Source: Opitutaceae bacterium
Lineage (GTDB): Bacteria > Verrucomicrobiota > Verrucomicrobiia > Opitutales > Opitutaceae
Reading direction: 5' to 3'
Assembly (NCBI GenBank): GCA_016794625.1
Contig: JAEUGY010000023.1
Location: forward strand, 1 to 64,000
Length of the DNA: 64,000 nt
Under the pieces are notes generated by a model, which did no database searches, was not told where the DNA came from, and saw only the letters and a list, made by a program, of their open reading frames with translations. Of this stretch, positions 18,796 to 27,464 are shown in pieces. The position numbers were made by a program, and so were the translations under genes. The stretch's first letter is position 1. Each line of letters opens with the position of its first letter.

Positions 18796-18975
18796 ATGGC
18801 TAATCCGAAACGCAAGCAGTCCAAACGCCGCAGTGCCAATCGCCGCGCGGCCAATGCCTTCAAAGCTCCCGAGCTCGCCCGGGATCCGAGCGATGGTTCG
18901 GCTTGCCGTCCTCACCGCGTGAATCCGAAGAGCGGCACGTACCGCGGTCGCCAGGTACTCAGCGTCGAAGTCTGA
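18796..18975 (+). CDS. rpmF: 50S ribosomal protein L32 (zinc-free form)
   Basis: A 59-residue basic protein: MANPKRKQSKRRSANRRAAN at the N-terminus, then a C-terminal RPHRVNPKSGTYRGRQVL, which aligns with the L32 segment HRVCPSCGxYKGREV. The four zinc cysteines of the C+ form are absent; VNPKSG stands where VCPSCG is expected and a single Cys remains before the RPHR motif. This gene is short and easily missed. It heads the classic rpmF-plsX-fabH cluster, 37 bp upstream of plsX, so the identity is well supported by context. Confidence 0.93.
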   Translation: MANPKRKQSKRRSANRRAANAFKAPELARDPSDGSACRPHRVNPKSGTYRGRQVLSVEV

Positions 18976-19012
18976 TCGCCGACGCCTCGACCGCGTATCC
19001 TACCTCTCTGCG

Positions 19013-20074
19013 ATGGGTTCCCTATCCGGAGTTCCAGCACGGATCGCGGTCGACGCGATGGGAGGAGATTTAGGGCCGTCCGAAGTCATTGCGGCCCTTC
19101 AACTTGCATTGAGGGAATTCCCGTCCCTCTGCCCCGTCACCGTGGTGGGTGACCAGGCCATCCTGAATCCCCTTCTCGCTGCGCAGGGCCTCGCCGGCCA
19201 CGAGAAGGTCACCGTGTTCCACGCCTCCGAGGTCATTCGACCCGATGACGAGGTGATGGCTGCAATAAAGCGCAAAAAAGATGCGTCCATGTTGCGAGCG
19301 ATCGAGTTGGTGAAGGACGGAACCGCTTCCGCGGTCGTCAGTACGGGCAACACCAAGATTCTTGTCGCCGCAGGTACGCTCAAACTCAAGACGCTCAATG
19401 GAGTCGAGCGTCCGGCCCTTGCCCCGGTCATTCCCCGCGATCAGGGTCACTTTATTCTGATCGACGCCGGCGCCAATCCCGATTGCCGCCCGGAACACCT
19501 GGTCCATAACGCCATCCTGGGCAACCATTACTGTCAACTCGAACTCGGAGTGGCCTCGCCGCGGATCGGCCTTTTGACCATTGGGACCGAGGAAGGCAAA
19601 GGGAACAGCCTCATCCATGAAACCCACGAGGCGCTCAAGCGGCTCGGAAGCTTGGTCAACTATGTCGGGCCCATCGAAGGATTTCAGGTGTTTTCAAATC
19701 ACGTGGATGTCGTTGTTTGCGATGGTTTTACGGGGAACATCTGCCTGAAGAGCTGGGAATCGCTGTCGAAGTTCTTCCGCAACGAACTTCGCGAACAGAT
19801 TTCCAGCAACCTCCTGCGCAAGGCCGGAGCATTCCTTGCCCAGGGAGCGTTCCTCGGACTGAAACGTCGGATTCAACCCGAACGCTACGGAGGCGCACCG
19901 TTGCTCGGGTTGCGGGGTGGCGTAATCAAAGCCCACGGTTCGGCCAATCGATTCGCGCTGATGAACGCCATGCATGACGCCAGTGAGTTCATCCGAGTCG
20001 AACTCAACCACCGCATCGAAACCGACATCGCCCGAGCCAATGAAGTGGTTCGCCCAGCGTCGACTGTCGCCTGA
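19013..20074 (+). CDS. plsX: Phosphate acyltransferase PlsX
   Basis: Converts acyl-ACP to acyl-phosphate, the donor for PlsY in phospholipid synthesis. The 353 residues fit. Seen: IAVDAMGGDLGPSEVI at the N-terminus, VVSTGNTKILVAAGTLKLK, LIDAGANPDCRPEHL, IGLLTIGTEEGKGN and VVCDGFTGNICLKSWES. It sits between rpmF and fabH, the conserved order in many bacteria, which links ribosome protein and membrane-lipid synthesis. The start is at the ATG 13 codons before VDAMGGD. Confidence 0.96.
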   Translation: MGSLSGVPARIAVDAMGGDLGPSEVIAALQLALREFPSLCPVTVVGDQAILNPLLAAQGLAGHEKVTVFHASEVIRPDDEVMAAIKRKKDASMLRAIELVKDGTASAVVSTGNTKILVAAGTLKLKTLNGVERPALAPVIPRDQGHFILIDAGANPDCRPEHLVHNAILGNHYCQLELGVASPRIGLLTIGTEEGKGNSLIHETHEALKRLGSLVNYVGPIEGFQVFSNHVDVVVCDGFTGNICLKSWESLSKFFRNELREQISSNLLRKAGAFLAQGAFLGLKRRIQPERYGGAPLLGLRGGVIKAHGSANRFALMNAMHDASEFIRVELNHRIETDIARANEVVRPASTVA

Positions 20075-20112
20075 ACCCCGACCGCTCGATCCTCCTTCGC
20101 GCACCCGCACGC

Positions 20113-21090
20113 ATGGCCAACCCGGCAATCGCTTTCCTCGGCACTGGCGCCTACGTCCCCTCCCGCATCCTCGGCAATAACGAGATCGCCCAGCGCGTTG
20201 AGACCTCGGATGAGTGGATCGTGTCCCGCACGGGGATTCGCGAACGCCGGATCGCCGCGCCGGAAGAAACCGTCTCGGACATGGCGACCGCAGCCGCGCG
20301 CGTGGCGCTCGACGATGCGGGCATCTCGGCTGATCAGATTGACCTCATCATTCTGGCGACCATCACGCCCGATCTGGCCATGCCAGCCACCGCCTGCCTG
20401 GTGCAACAGAAACTGGGTGTTTCGGAGCGCGCCGCCTGCTTCGACTTGAATGCCGCCTGCACCGGCTTTCTCTATGCGATCGACACCGCATGGGCCTTGC
20501 TCGCGTCCGGCCGTTACCGTCATGCCCTCGTCATCGGGGCGGAAAAACTGTCTTCCGTCCTGGATTGGACCGATCGCTCCACCTGTGTCCTTTTCGGCGA
20601 TGCCGCCGGCGCGGCCGTGCTGGGCCCGGCCCGCGCGCCCAACTCCGGCATCATGGGAACCCGTCTGCACACCGTGCCGGGCGCGGCTGAATTGCTTTAC
20701 ATTCCCGGCCCGGAAGTATCCCTCAATCCGTTGGACTCAAGACGATTACTACGGATGAAAGGTCGCGAGGTGTTTAAGTTCGCCGTGCGCGCGATGGACG
20801 TGGTGGTCCGGGAATTGTTGGAACAACATCAGCTCGAGGCGCATCAAATCGACCGCGTCATCCCTCACCAGGCGAACCTTCGGATCATCGATGCGATCGC
20901 CAGCTCTCTGAAACTCCCCTTGGATCGTTTTTACATCAATCTGGATCGCTACGGCAATACGTCGGCAGCGTCCATTCCACTCGCTCTCCATGAAGCCCGC
21001 CAACAAGGAGGCATCCGTCCGGGTGACCTCACGCTGCTCGTCGCATTTGGGGCGGGCTTGACCTACGGTGGCGCCTTGGTTCGCTGGTAA
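20113..21090 (+). CDS. fabH: 3-oxoacyl-ACP synthase III
   Basis: Starts fatty-acid synthesis by condensing an acyl-CoA with malonyl-ACP. The 325-residue thiolase-fold enzyme shows TSDEWIVSRTGIRERRIA, catalytic Cys116 (LNAACTGFLYA), His in VIPHQANLRIIDAI and Asn in YGNTSAASIPLAL. It is 38 bp after plsX. The BamD-like gene starts 10 bp after its stop, so the transcript may continue. Confidence 0.96.
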   Translation: MANPAIAFLGTGAYVPSRILGNNEIAQRVETSDEWIVSRTGIRERRIAAPEETVSDMATAAARVALDDAGISADQIDLIILATITPDLAMPATACLVQQKLGVSERAACFDLNAACTGFLYAIDTAWALLASGRYRHALVIGAEKLSSVLDWTDRSTCVLFGDAAGAAVLGPARAPNSGIMGTRLHTVPGAAELLYIPGPEVSLNPLDSRRLLRMKGREVFKFAVRAMDVVVRELLEQHQLEAHQIDRVIPHQANLRIIDAIASSLKLPLDRFYINLDRYGNTSAASIPLALHEARQQGGIRPGDLTLLVAFGAGLTYGGALVRW

Positions 21091-21100
21091 CCCTCCTGTC

Positions 21101-22138
21101 ATGACCCATTTGTTCGTTCGCACGTGCCGTGCCCTGTGTCTCGCGATTGCTGTCGGTTCTCTCGCGGGCGTTGTCCGCGCCGAGTTGGTCTGGACGCCAC
21201 AGACGGGCTGGCGGGTCGATGGGGGCGTGCTCTCAGGTCTGGTCGGAGAGGAAGGAAAGCGCGCCGTCGAGATGATGAACAAGGCGCGACAGGACGAGGA
21301 GCGGCAGGACTATGGCGATGCCGCCAAGAACTACGAGAAGGTGGGCAAGCGCTTCGGCAACTCCGTCTACGCTCCGGAAGCTTATTACCGTGCCGCGCGG
21401 ATGAGACTCCAGCGCAAGCAGTACTTCAAGGCGCACGAGAACTTCCAGCAAGTGGTCGGCCGGTATCCAAATTACCCTCGTTTCAGCGAGATTGTCGGAG
21501 AGCAGTATCGCATCGCCAGCGCCCTTCTCGATGGCGCACGCAACCGGCTTTGGGGCAAGATTCCCGGCTTTGCCAACCGCGAGAAGGCGATCGAGTACTT
21601 CGAAATCCTCCTGGCCACGGCACCGTACAGCGACTACGCCCCGCTCTCGTTGATGAACATCGCCCGGGCCCACCAAAAGCTCGGCAATGACGAGGAGGCG
21701 ATCGACGCGCTGGATCGCATGATCAATACCTACCCGCAGAGCCTGCTGGCCCCGGACGCTTATCTGAAGCTCGCCCAAACCCACGCCACGCTGGTCGACG
21801 GTCCCTACTACGATCAAGGGTCCACCCGCGAAGCCGTCACCTACTTCGAGGACTTCATGATTCTCTTCCCGAGCGACGCCAACGTCGGAGCCGCGGAAAA
21901 GGGATTGAGCGAAATGAAGCGCGTGCTCGCGGAGAGCAAAATGAAGATCGCGGATTTCTATTTCTACAAGCGGGACAACTACACAGCGGCGCGCGTCTTC
22001 TACAATGAGGCGATCACCGTGTTCCCCGACTCCGCCGTGGCGCAGAAAGCCCGGGACCAACTCGCCAAGGTGGAGGCCGCCGCCACCGCCGCCGGAGCCG
22101 CCGTGGGCAAACCCAAGAAGCGTTTTCTCCTGTTCTAA
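21101..22138 (+). CDS. bamD: Outer membrane assembly factor BamD-like TPR protein
   Basis: A 345-residue exported protein with a signal peptide (CLAIAVGSLAGVVRA) without an obvious lipobox. It has at least five tetratricopeptide-like units, for example YGDAAKNYEKVGKRFGNS, QYFKAHENFQQVVGRYPNY, KAIEYFEILLATAPYSDYA and AIDALDRMINTYPQSLLAP. This is the BamD/YbgF layout in which each unit handles a 'pre-assembly' helix pair. Length is above the usual ~240-270 residues because of extra repeats. The adjacent lptE-like gene supports a role in the outer membrane. The frame opens at 21068, inside fabH; the ATG at 21101 gives the signal peptide. Confidence 0.8.
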   Translation: MTHLFVRTCRALCLAIAVGSLAGVVRAELVWTPQTGWRVDGGVLSGLVGEEGKRAVEMMNKARQDEERQDYGDAAKNYEKVGKRFGNSVYAPEAYYRAARMRLQRKQYFKAHENFQQVVGRYPNYPRFSEIVGEQYRIASALLDGARNRLWGKIPGFANREKAIEYFEILLATAPYSDYAPLSLMNIARAHQKLGNDEEAIDALDRMINTYPQSLLAPDAYLKLAQTHATLVDGPYYDQGSTREAVTYFEDFMILFPSDANVGAAEKGLSEMKRVLAESKMKIADFYFYKRDNYTAARVFYNEAITVFPDSAVAQKARDQLAKVEAAATAAGAAVGKPKKRFLLF

Positions 22139-22179
22139 TCGCGCGTTGGGCCCGGCGATTACGACCTGCACCTTCTGGC

Positions 22180-22722
22180 ATGAGAGTTCTCGATGCCGTT
22201 GTCTCCGCCAGCATGCTGCTGGCGCTGCTGCTGGGCACCGGGTGTGGACATTACCGCTTGGGCACCGGGGTCGACACGGATTTCAAAACCCTCTACGTCG
22301 CTCCGGTTGAGAACAGCGCCGCCCTCCCGCAGGGCGTGGCGCTCATCAGCACTCAGATCCGCGACGCCTTCCTCCGGGACGGACGCCTGCGGCTGGTGAA
22401 CTCCGCCGCAGAGGCGGATGCGACGCTCTCCATCCGCCTGACCACCTACCAGCGGGATGTGGCCACGGTACTGCCGAATGACACCGGACTCGCGCGAAAG
22501 TTTGAACTCTCGCTTTCGGCGACCGCGACTCTGACCGACAACCGGGCGCATCGGCCTTTGTTTGCCAACCGGCCGCTCGCGGTCCGGCGTCAGGCCTATA
22601 CCGACGATCCCCGCGCGCCGAACCAATTTGGTCAACAACGCCACAGTGAGTATCAGGCGTTGCCCTTGCTGGCGGCATCACTGGCTGAATCGGCCGTCTC
22701 CGCTGTTCTTGACCGTTGGTGA
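22180..22722 (+). CDS. lptE: LPS-assembly lipoprotein LptE-like
   Basis: A 180-residue putative lipoprotein: a hydrophobic signal ends in LLGTGCGHY, with Cys22 as acyl site. The -3 Gly is not a perfect lipobox. The mature start HYRLGTGVDTDFKTLYVAPVEN resembles LptE ('YxLxxg...fktiyVpxfeN'), followed by TQIRDAFLRDGRLRLV and a tail of paired LPLLAASLAESAVSAVL. LptE plugs the LptD translocon that delivers lipopolysaccharide. The position directly after the BamD-like gene fits. LptD is not in the window. Confidence 0.8.
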   Translation: MRVLDAVVSASMLLALLLGTGCGHYRLGTGVDTDFKTLYVAPVENSAALPQGVALISTQIRDAFLRDGRLRLVNSAAEADATLSIRLTTYQRDVATVLPNDTGLARKFELSLSATATLTDNRAHRPLFANRPLAVRRQAYTDDPRAPNQFGQQRHSEYQALPLLAASLAESAVSAVLDRW

Positions 22723-22845
22723 AGGTGCCAGCCGGTCCACCGCGGTGCTTGCGCAGGTCCAGGCGAGCCTGTACGGTTTCTCTCCGACGCCTCCGTGCCT
22801 GATTGTCTGGCCGTGCTTCTGGGGAAGACGTCAAATCATTCCGCC

Positions 22846-23502
22846 GTGCCGCATTCGCCGATCCTCGCTCCCTCCCTTCTCGCCGGTGACCATGCCCACC
22901 TCGCGGCCAGCGCACGCCTGATTGCGGAGGCTGGGATTTCCTGGGTCCATCTCGACATCATGGACGGGCATTTCGTGCCCAACCTGACGTTCGGACCGCA
23001 AACCGTCACCGCCCTCCGCCGGAACTCGTCCCTCTTCTTCGACACCCACCTGATGCTCGATGAGCCGCACCGCTACATCGAGGCTTTCGCCAAAGCCGGA
23101 TCAAATCTCATCAGCATCCATATCGAACCCTCGTATGACCACCGAGCCACGCTGGCACGGATCCGCGCCTTGGGGTGCCAGAATGGAATTGTGCTTAATC
23201 CCGGCACCCCCGCCGAGGCGGTGCGCGACCTGCTGCCGGAGGTCGATCTCGTCCTGGTGATGACGGTGCAACCAGGATTCGGCGGTCAGGCATTCCGCCC
23301 GGCCATGCTGGAGAAACTGACCACGCTGGACGCGTGGCGGCGGGAGGGAAACCTGACCTTTCGTCTCGAAGTGGATGGAGGAATCGATCTCGTCACCGGA
23401 TCAAGCTGCCGCCGGGCCGGGGCGGACACCTTTGTCGCCGGCACCTCCTTTTTCTCCGCGGCCGATCCTCGCGCCTACGCGCAGGCCATCGCCTCGTGGT
23501 AA
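22846..23502 (+). CDS. rpe: Ribulose-phosphate 3-epimerase
   Basis: Interconverts ribulose-5-P and xylulose-5-P in the pentose phosphate pathway. A TIM barrel with ILAPSLLAGDHAHL, VHLDIMDGHFVPNLTFGP (catalytic Asp and metal His), THLMLDEP, MTVQPGFGGQAF and LEVDGGID. No ATG fits: the likely start is the GTG at 22846 (MPHSPILAPSLLAGD, 218 residues). A GTG at 22795 would add 17 unrelated residues. The 123 bp before it hold nothing I can name. Confidence 0.93.
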   Translation: MPHSPILAPSLLAGDHAHLAASARLIAEAGISWVHLDIMDGHFVPNLTFGPQTVTALRRNSSLFFDTHLMLDEPHRYIEAFAKAGSNLISIHIEPSYDHRATLARIRALGCQNGIVLNPGTPAEAVRDLLPEVDLVLVMTVQPGFGGQAFRPAMLEKLTTLDAWRREGNLTFRLEVDGGIDLVTGSSCRRAGADTFVAGTSFFSAADPRAYAQAIASW

Positions 23503-23517
23503 CGATTCACCAAGGTC

Positions 23518-24003
23518 ATGACCCCTCTCGTTGTACTCGAGGCGCTGAGCTACCTGGTGACCATCATCGCCCTGCCCTTCGCCATCTGGGTTTTCATCAA
23601 GGAACAACGGAAGGAACGGGCCAACGATGACGAGGAAGTCTACCTGAAGCTCGCCGACGACTATGAGTCGTTTCTTAAGCTGGTCCTGCAGCACACCGAT
23701 CTCCGCCTGCTCGCCCCGATGGCGGAGCAACCGAAGCTGACGGCGGAGCAGATGGAGAAACGGCACGTGCTGTTCGAAATCCTCATCGCCCAGTTTGAGC
23801 GAGCTTACATCCTGGTTTACGAAGAGTCGATGACCCGGCAGGCGGCACGGCTCTGGCAGACCTGGGAGGACTACATGCGTTCCTGGTGCCGGCGCAGCGA
23901 CTTCCGGTCGCAGCTTCCCCTTTTGCTCGAGGGCGAGGACGCCGGTTTTCAGGCCTACATCCGGCGCGTCGCGGCGGAGGAGTCGACCCGGGTCGCGTCG
24001 TAG
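23518..24003 (+). CDS. Small membrane-anchored protein, function unknown
   Basis: 161 residues with one N-terminal membrane helix (LSYLVTIIALPFAIWVFIKEQ) and a cytoplasmic alpha-helical, charged domain (FERAYILVYEESMTRQAARLWQTWEDYMRSWCRR). The Trp/Arg-rich WQTWEDYMRSWCRR stretch is distinctive. No enzyme motif is visible. It is 15 bp after rpe and convergent with the binding-protein gene. Confidence 0.65.
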   Translation: MTPLVVLEALSYLVTIIALPFAIWVFIKEQRKERANDDEEVYLKLADDYESFLKLVLQHTDLRLLAPMAEQPKLTAEQMEKRHVLFEILIAQFERAYILVYEESMTRQAARLWQTWEDYMRSWCRRSDFRSQLPLLLEGEDAGFQAYIRRVAAEESTRVAS

Positions 24004-24010
24004 TCGAGGA

Positions 24011-25633
24011 TCAGTTACGCCCCAGGGCGATCGCTTCCGCCCGCCGGTAGTTGGCGCGGAAGAGCCGGCCCAGTTCGTTCGCCAGCGAAATCTCGTCGAC
24101 CTTGTTCTTCGAGTTGAGGGCTCGTTTGATCCGACCGCCCGTTTCCGCATACGACACCGCCGACAAGTCCTGCAGCACGCGCAGGGCTTCACTCCGCCGC
24201 GGTTCCGGGGCGCCGAGGATCGCCCGCCATGCCTCCTTCAACTCCTCGTGGGAATCCAGGCACATGACTCGGATGACAAAGGACATTTCCCGGAAAAGGC
24301 CCCCGGTCCAGGCGGTATGATAGACAAGCTGGTCGGTGACATCGAACGGCGCGTCCTGGGGATCGCTGCGCAGGTCCTTCCACGCGTCCTGCCGGTAGAA
24401 GTCCTTTCGGACCGGCAACCGACGCAGGGCGAACCGTTCAGGACCGCCTTCCGTGCCCGGTTTGAAGTTCCAGAGCTTTTGTCCCTCCATCGAAAGCACG
24501 AAATCGATGAACGCCTCCGCCGCCGGGCGATTCGGAGCCCCGCGCAGCAACGCAATGGGGTCCACTGAGCTGACGGTGCCGCCGACCGGTGAAAGGTAGC
24601 CAAGCCTGTCACTGCGATCACGCCGGCGCACGGCCTCCTCCTGCTGACGACCATAGAAGTCGATGCACATGCCAACGGCACAATTGCCCGTGGCGACATC
24701 GATGGGCGGCTTCTGTGAGGTATCGGTGAAATAACGGGCGTTCGCTCCCGTGAGTTGCAGGAGGCGCAGCCCCTCGATCCAGCCTTCCTCCACCGCCTGT
24801 TTTTCCAAGTCGCGAGGCGCGGCCTGGGGATTCTCGCGTGTCAGTGCCACGACCCGGCGCTGCATTTGCTGCTGGATCACGTTTTCAAACGCCTTCGCAA
24901 TGGAGCCACTCTTGGTCGGATCCGCCAGGGCCACTTCTCCCAGCAATTTGGGATGCTTGAGATCTTCCCATTGCGCGGGCTCGCCGGGAAATCCCAGTCG
25001 ACGCAATGAATCCCGATTGAAGACCATGCCATACGCACTCAACACGGTCCCCACCCAGCGTCCCTGCGCATCCCAATACTCCTCCCCCGCGAAGGTTTGC
25101 GGAATGATCTCCGGCACGAACCATTCCGGGTGACGCTGCAAAACCCCGCTGTCCACCAAGCGACCCGCCTGCGCCTGACGAATGAAGTCGTAGGTGCCCC
25201 CTCCGAAAAAGAGATCGATGCGGCAGCTGATCGTGGAGGCCAGAAACACCGCCCGCGCCTCCCGGGCGACGGGTGGCGCGTCGTCGGCGAGCCGGTGGTT
25301 GGCAAAGGCCGTCTGCACCTCATTGCTCCACGGCCGGCGCAAGGTATTGGTCCAATGGTTCTGGAACGCCGCAGTGTACTCGCCCTCAAGGAACCGGGCG
25401 ATCTCACTGGTCCCTCCGATCACCCGCCAGTCGATGAAAACGGAGCGACCGGTCTTCTTCCGGTACCAGGACTGGAAGGCGAGTCCGAATTCGTGCCGAA
25501 TCGCCTCGTTGTGCGGAGTGATGATGACGAGCGACTCATCGAACGACTGCCCTCCGCCCTTATCCGGTCGCAACAGGAACGGGAGAGCGACCGTCGTCAC
25601 CAACGCCACGATGATCAGGATCCGCTTCAGCAT
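24011..25633 (-). CDS. ABC transporter substrate-binding protein (family 1)
   Basis: A 540-residue periplasmic binding protein with an N-terminal membrane or signal helix (LKRILIIVALVTTVALPFLL), then SFDESLVIITPHNEAIRHEFGLAF, the start of a family 1 solute-binding fold like iron(III) and spermidine/putrescine binding proteins. The ~500-residue mature part is longer than usual and ends in an extra helical region. It lies 47 bp downstream of an ATPase gene of the same transporter type. The substrate is not visible; iron or polyamine is a guess from family resemblance. Confidence 0.8.
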   Translation of the reverse strand: MLKRILIIVALVTTVALPFLLRPDKGGGQSFDESLVIITPHNEAIRHEFGLAFQSWYRKKTGRSVFIDWRVIGGTSEIARFLEGEYTAAFQNHWTNTLRRPWSNEVQTAFANHRLADDAPPVAREARAVFLASTISCRIDLFFGGGTYDFIRQAQAGRLVDSGVLQRHPEWFVPEIIPQTFAGEEYWDAQGRWVGTVLSAYGMVFNRDSLRRLGFPGEPAQWEDLKHPKLLGEVALADPTKSGSIAKAFENVIQQQMQRRVVALTRENPQAAPRDLEKQAVEEGWIEGLRLLQLTGANARYFTDTSQKPPIDVATGNCAVGMCIDFYGRQQEEAVRRRDRSDRLGYLSPVGGTVSSVDPIALLRGAPNRPAAEAFIDFVLSMEGQKLWNFKPGTEGGPERFALRRLPVRKDFYRQDAWKDLRSDPQDAPFDVTDQLVYHTAWTGGLFREMSFVIRVMCLDSHEELKEAWRAILGAPEPRRSEALRVLQDLSAVSYAETGGRIKRALNSKNKVDEISLANELGRLFRANYRRAEAIALGRN

Positions 25634-25680
25634 GATCGCAGGGTGAGTTCAGGTCGCACGATCAGCGTGGCAGCGAGCAC

Positions 25681-26748
25681 CTATGCGGTCAGGACCACCA
25701 CATCCTCAGGCTCAACGGAGGCGTAAAGCTCGCCCTTCGTTGCGCCCATGTGGCGAGGATTGAGCTCGTAGATCTTCAGATCCACATCGCCGACCAGAAA
25801 GTCATATTGGGCAATCTCTCCGAGATAAACCGACTCACCAATGCGACCCCGCACCGCGTTGCGTTCGACCCGGGCATCGCCCAGCGACCAGCATTCGGGG
25901 CGGATCGAAAGCGTCACCGCCGTCCCGATCGCGGGGGGAGCCGAGGGATCTCCCAAGATCCCTTCGAAACGACCAATCGCCGTTTCCACCATCACCCGTT
26001 CGCCTTCCCGGCCGACCACCTTGCCCTCAAGAAAATCCGTATCACCGATGAAGTTCGCCACGGTCTTCCGGCGAGGACGGCGATACACATCGCGCGGCGT
26101 TCCCACCTGCAGGATGTGTCCGCTTTCCAGAATCGCCATGCGGTCCGAAATGGAAAGCGCCTCCTTCTGGTCGTGGGTGACGTACACGGTCGTAAGTTTG
26201 AACTCCTTGCAGACCCGACGAATCTCGGTGCGCATCTCCAAACGCAACTTGGCGTCCAAATTGGACAAGGGCTCATCCAGGAGCAGACAGCGTGGCCGAA
26301 TGACCAGAGCGCGAGCGAGGGCGACGCGCTGCTGCTGCCCTCCGGACAGCTGGTTGGGGCGGCGCTCCCCATAGGCGCTCATGCGCACGGACTCGAGCGC
26401 CTCGCCAACGCGCCGTTTGATTTCATCCGCCCCGACCTTCCGCTCCTCGAGGCCAAAGGCGACGTTCTGCGCCACGGTCATGTGCGGCCAAAGCGCATAA
26501 CTTTGGAACATCATGCCCGTGTTTCTCTTGTGCGGCTCAAGTCGGGTAACATCCTCGCTACCAAAGAGGATACGTCCCTCATCGGGAATGTAAAACCCCG
26601 CCATGCTCCGGAGAAGCGTCGTCTTGCCGCAACCGCTGGGACCAAGCAGGAAAAACAGCTCTCCCGCCTCGATCGTCAGGTCAAGCCCATGGAGCGCCAC
26701 GGTGGTGCCGAACCGTTTGGTAAGTTTCTCGATGCGAATCGCTATCAT
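25681..26748 (-). CDS. ABC transporter ATP-binding protein (PotA/FbpC type)
   Basis: A 355-residue ATPase of the CUT1/polyamine/iron import class. Seen: Walker A GPSGCGKTT, Q-loop MMFQSYALWPHMTV, signature LSGGQQQRVALARAL, Walker B LLLDEPLSNLDAKLR, H-loop VYVTHDQKEALSI, and a C-terminal TOBE-like domain (about 250-355). The frame stays open to 27093, but the true start is MIAIRIEKLTKRFG at 26748. It is divergent from hpt and precedes the binding protein. No permease gene is adjacent. Confidence 0.93.
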   Translation of the reverse strand: MIAIRIEKLTKRFGTTVALHGLDLTIEAGELFFLLGPSGCGKTTLLRSMAGFYIPDEGRILFGSEDVTRLEPHKRNTGMMFQSYALWPHMTVAQNVAFGLEERKVGADEIKRRVGEALESVRMSAYGERRPNQLSGGQQQRVALARALVIRPRCLLLDEPLSNLDAKLRLEMRTEIRRVCKEFKLTTVYVTHDQKEALSISDRMAILESGHILQVGTPRDVYRRPRRKTVANFIGDTDFLEGKVVGREGERVMVETAIGRFEGILGDPSAPPAIGTAVTLSIRPECWSLGDARVERNAVRGRIGESVYLGEIAQYDFLVGDVDLKIYELNPRHMGATKGELYASVEPEDVVVLTA

Positions 26749-26869
26749 ATCGGGACCGTGGTCGCGACCGAAGCAACGTTTGGCCCGCGCCTGAGTCAAA
26801 AGAAATAACCGTCGGCAAATACGATGGGAACCTTGCGCCTTTGGCCGGGATTTTACTTCTTCCCCTTGC

Positions 26870-27448
26870 ATGCCTGCGAACGCATCCAAGTCTCCCGCCC
26901 ACGCCGATCTTGAGTCGATCCTCGTTTCCGAACAAGCGATCAAGCGCCGTCTCAAGAAACTGGGTGCGGAAATCAAGGCGGTGTACGGCGACGAGGAAAT
27001 CACCGTGGTGTCGATCATCAATGGCGCCATTCTCTTCACCGCCGACCTGCTGAGAGAGATCCCTAACCCGGTCCGTTTGGACTGCATACGCATCTCCAGC
27101 TATCGTAATTCGACCAAGTCCCACGGGAAACCACAGCTGCTTCACAGCCTGTCCCTCGACATCGCCAATCGCCACGTGCTGCTGATCGATGACATTCTCG
27201 ATACAGGCAAGACGTTGTCCATGGTCGTAGGGTTGATCGCCAAGCAGTCGCCGGCCAGCGTCAAGGTCTGCGTCCTGCTCGACAAGAAGGGCCGGCGTGA
27301 AGTCCCGTTCGAGGCCGATTTTGTGGGATTCGGGATCCCTGACAAATTCGTCGTCGGCTACGGCCTGGATTTCGCCGAACGCTACCGCAACCTTCCGTGC
27401 ATCGGCGTGCTCAAGCCTCAACTACAGAATCCCCCCGAGTGGGCGTGA
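26870..27448 (+). CDS. hpt: Hypoxanthine phosphoribosyltransferase
   Basis: Salvages hypoxanthine and guanine to IMP and GMP with PRPP. A type I PRTase of 192 residues with the PRPP loop VLLIDDILDTGKTL, a flexible RISSYRNSTKSHG segment, and the C-terminal VGFGIPDKFVVGYGLDFAERYRNLP typical of Hpt. It is divergent from the ABC genes and convergent with uvrB. Its product IMP is the branch point for guaB and purA further along this window. Confidence 0.94.
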   Translation: MPANASKSPAHADLESILVSEQAIKRRLKKLGAEIKAVYGDEEITVVSIINGAILFTADLLREIPNPVRLDCIRISSYRNSTKSHGKPQLLHSLSLDIANRHVLLIDDILDTGKTLSMVVGLIAKQSPASVKVCVLLDKKGRREVPFEADFVGFGIPDKFVVGYGLDFAERYRNLPCIGVLKPQLQNPPEWA

Positions 27449-27464
27449 GCCGGCGCATCGTCCG

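Noticed and set aside
22723-22845. Possible small RNA between lptE and rpe
   Set aside because: Only weak partial complementarity; no match to SRP RNA, tmRNA or RNase P features that I can see.
26749-27093. 115-residue N-terminal extension of the ABC ATPase
   Set aside because: It is antisense to hpt and unlike any ATPase; the family start MIAIRIEKL is at 26748.
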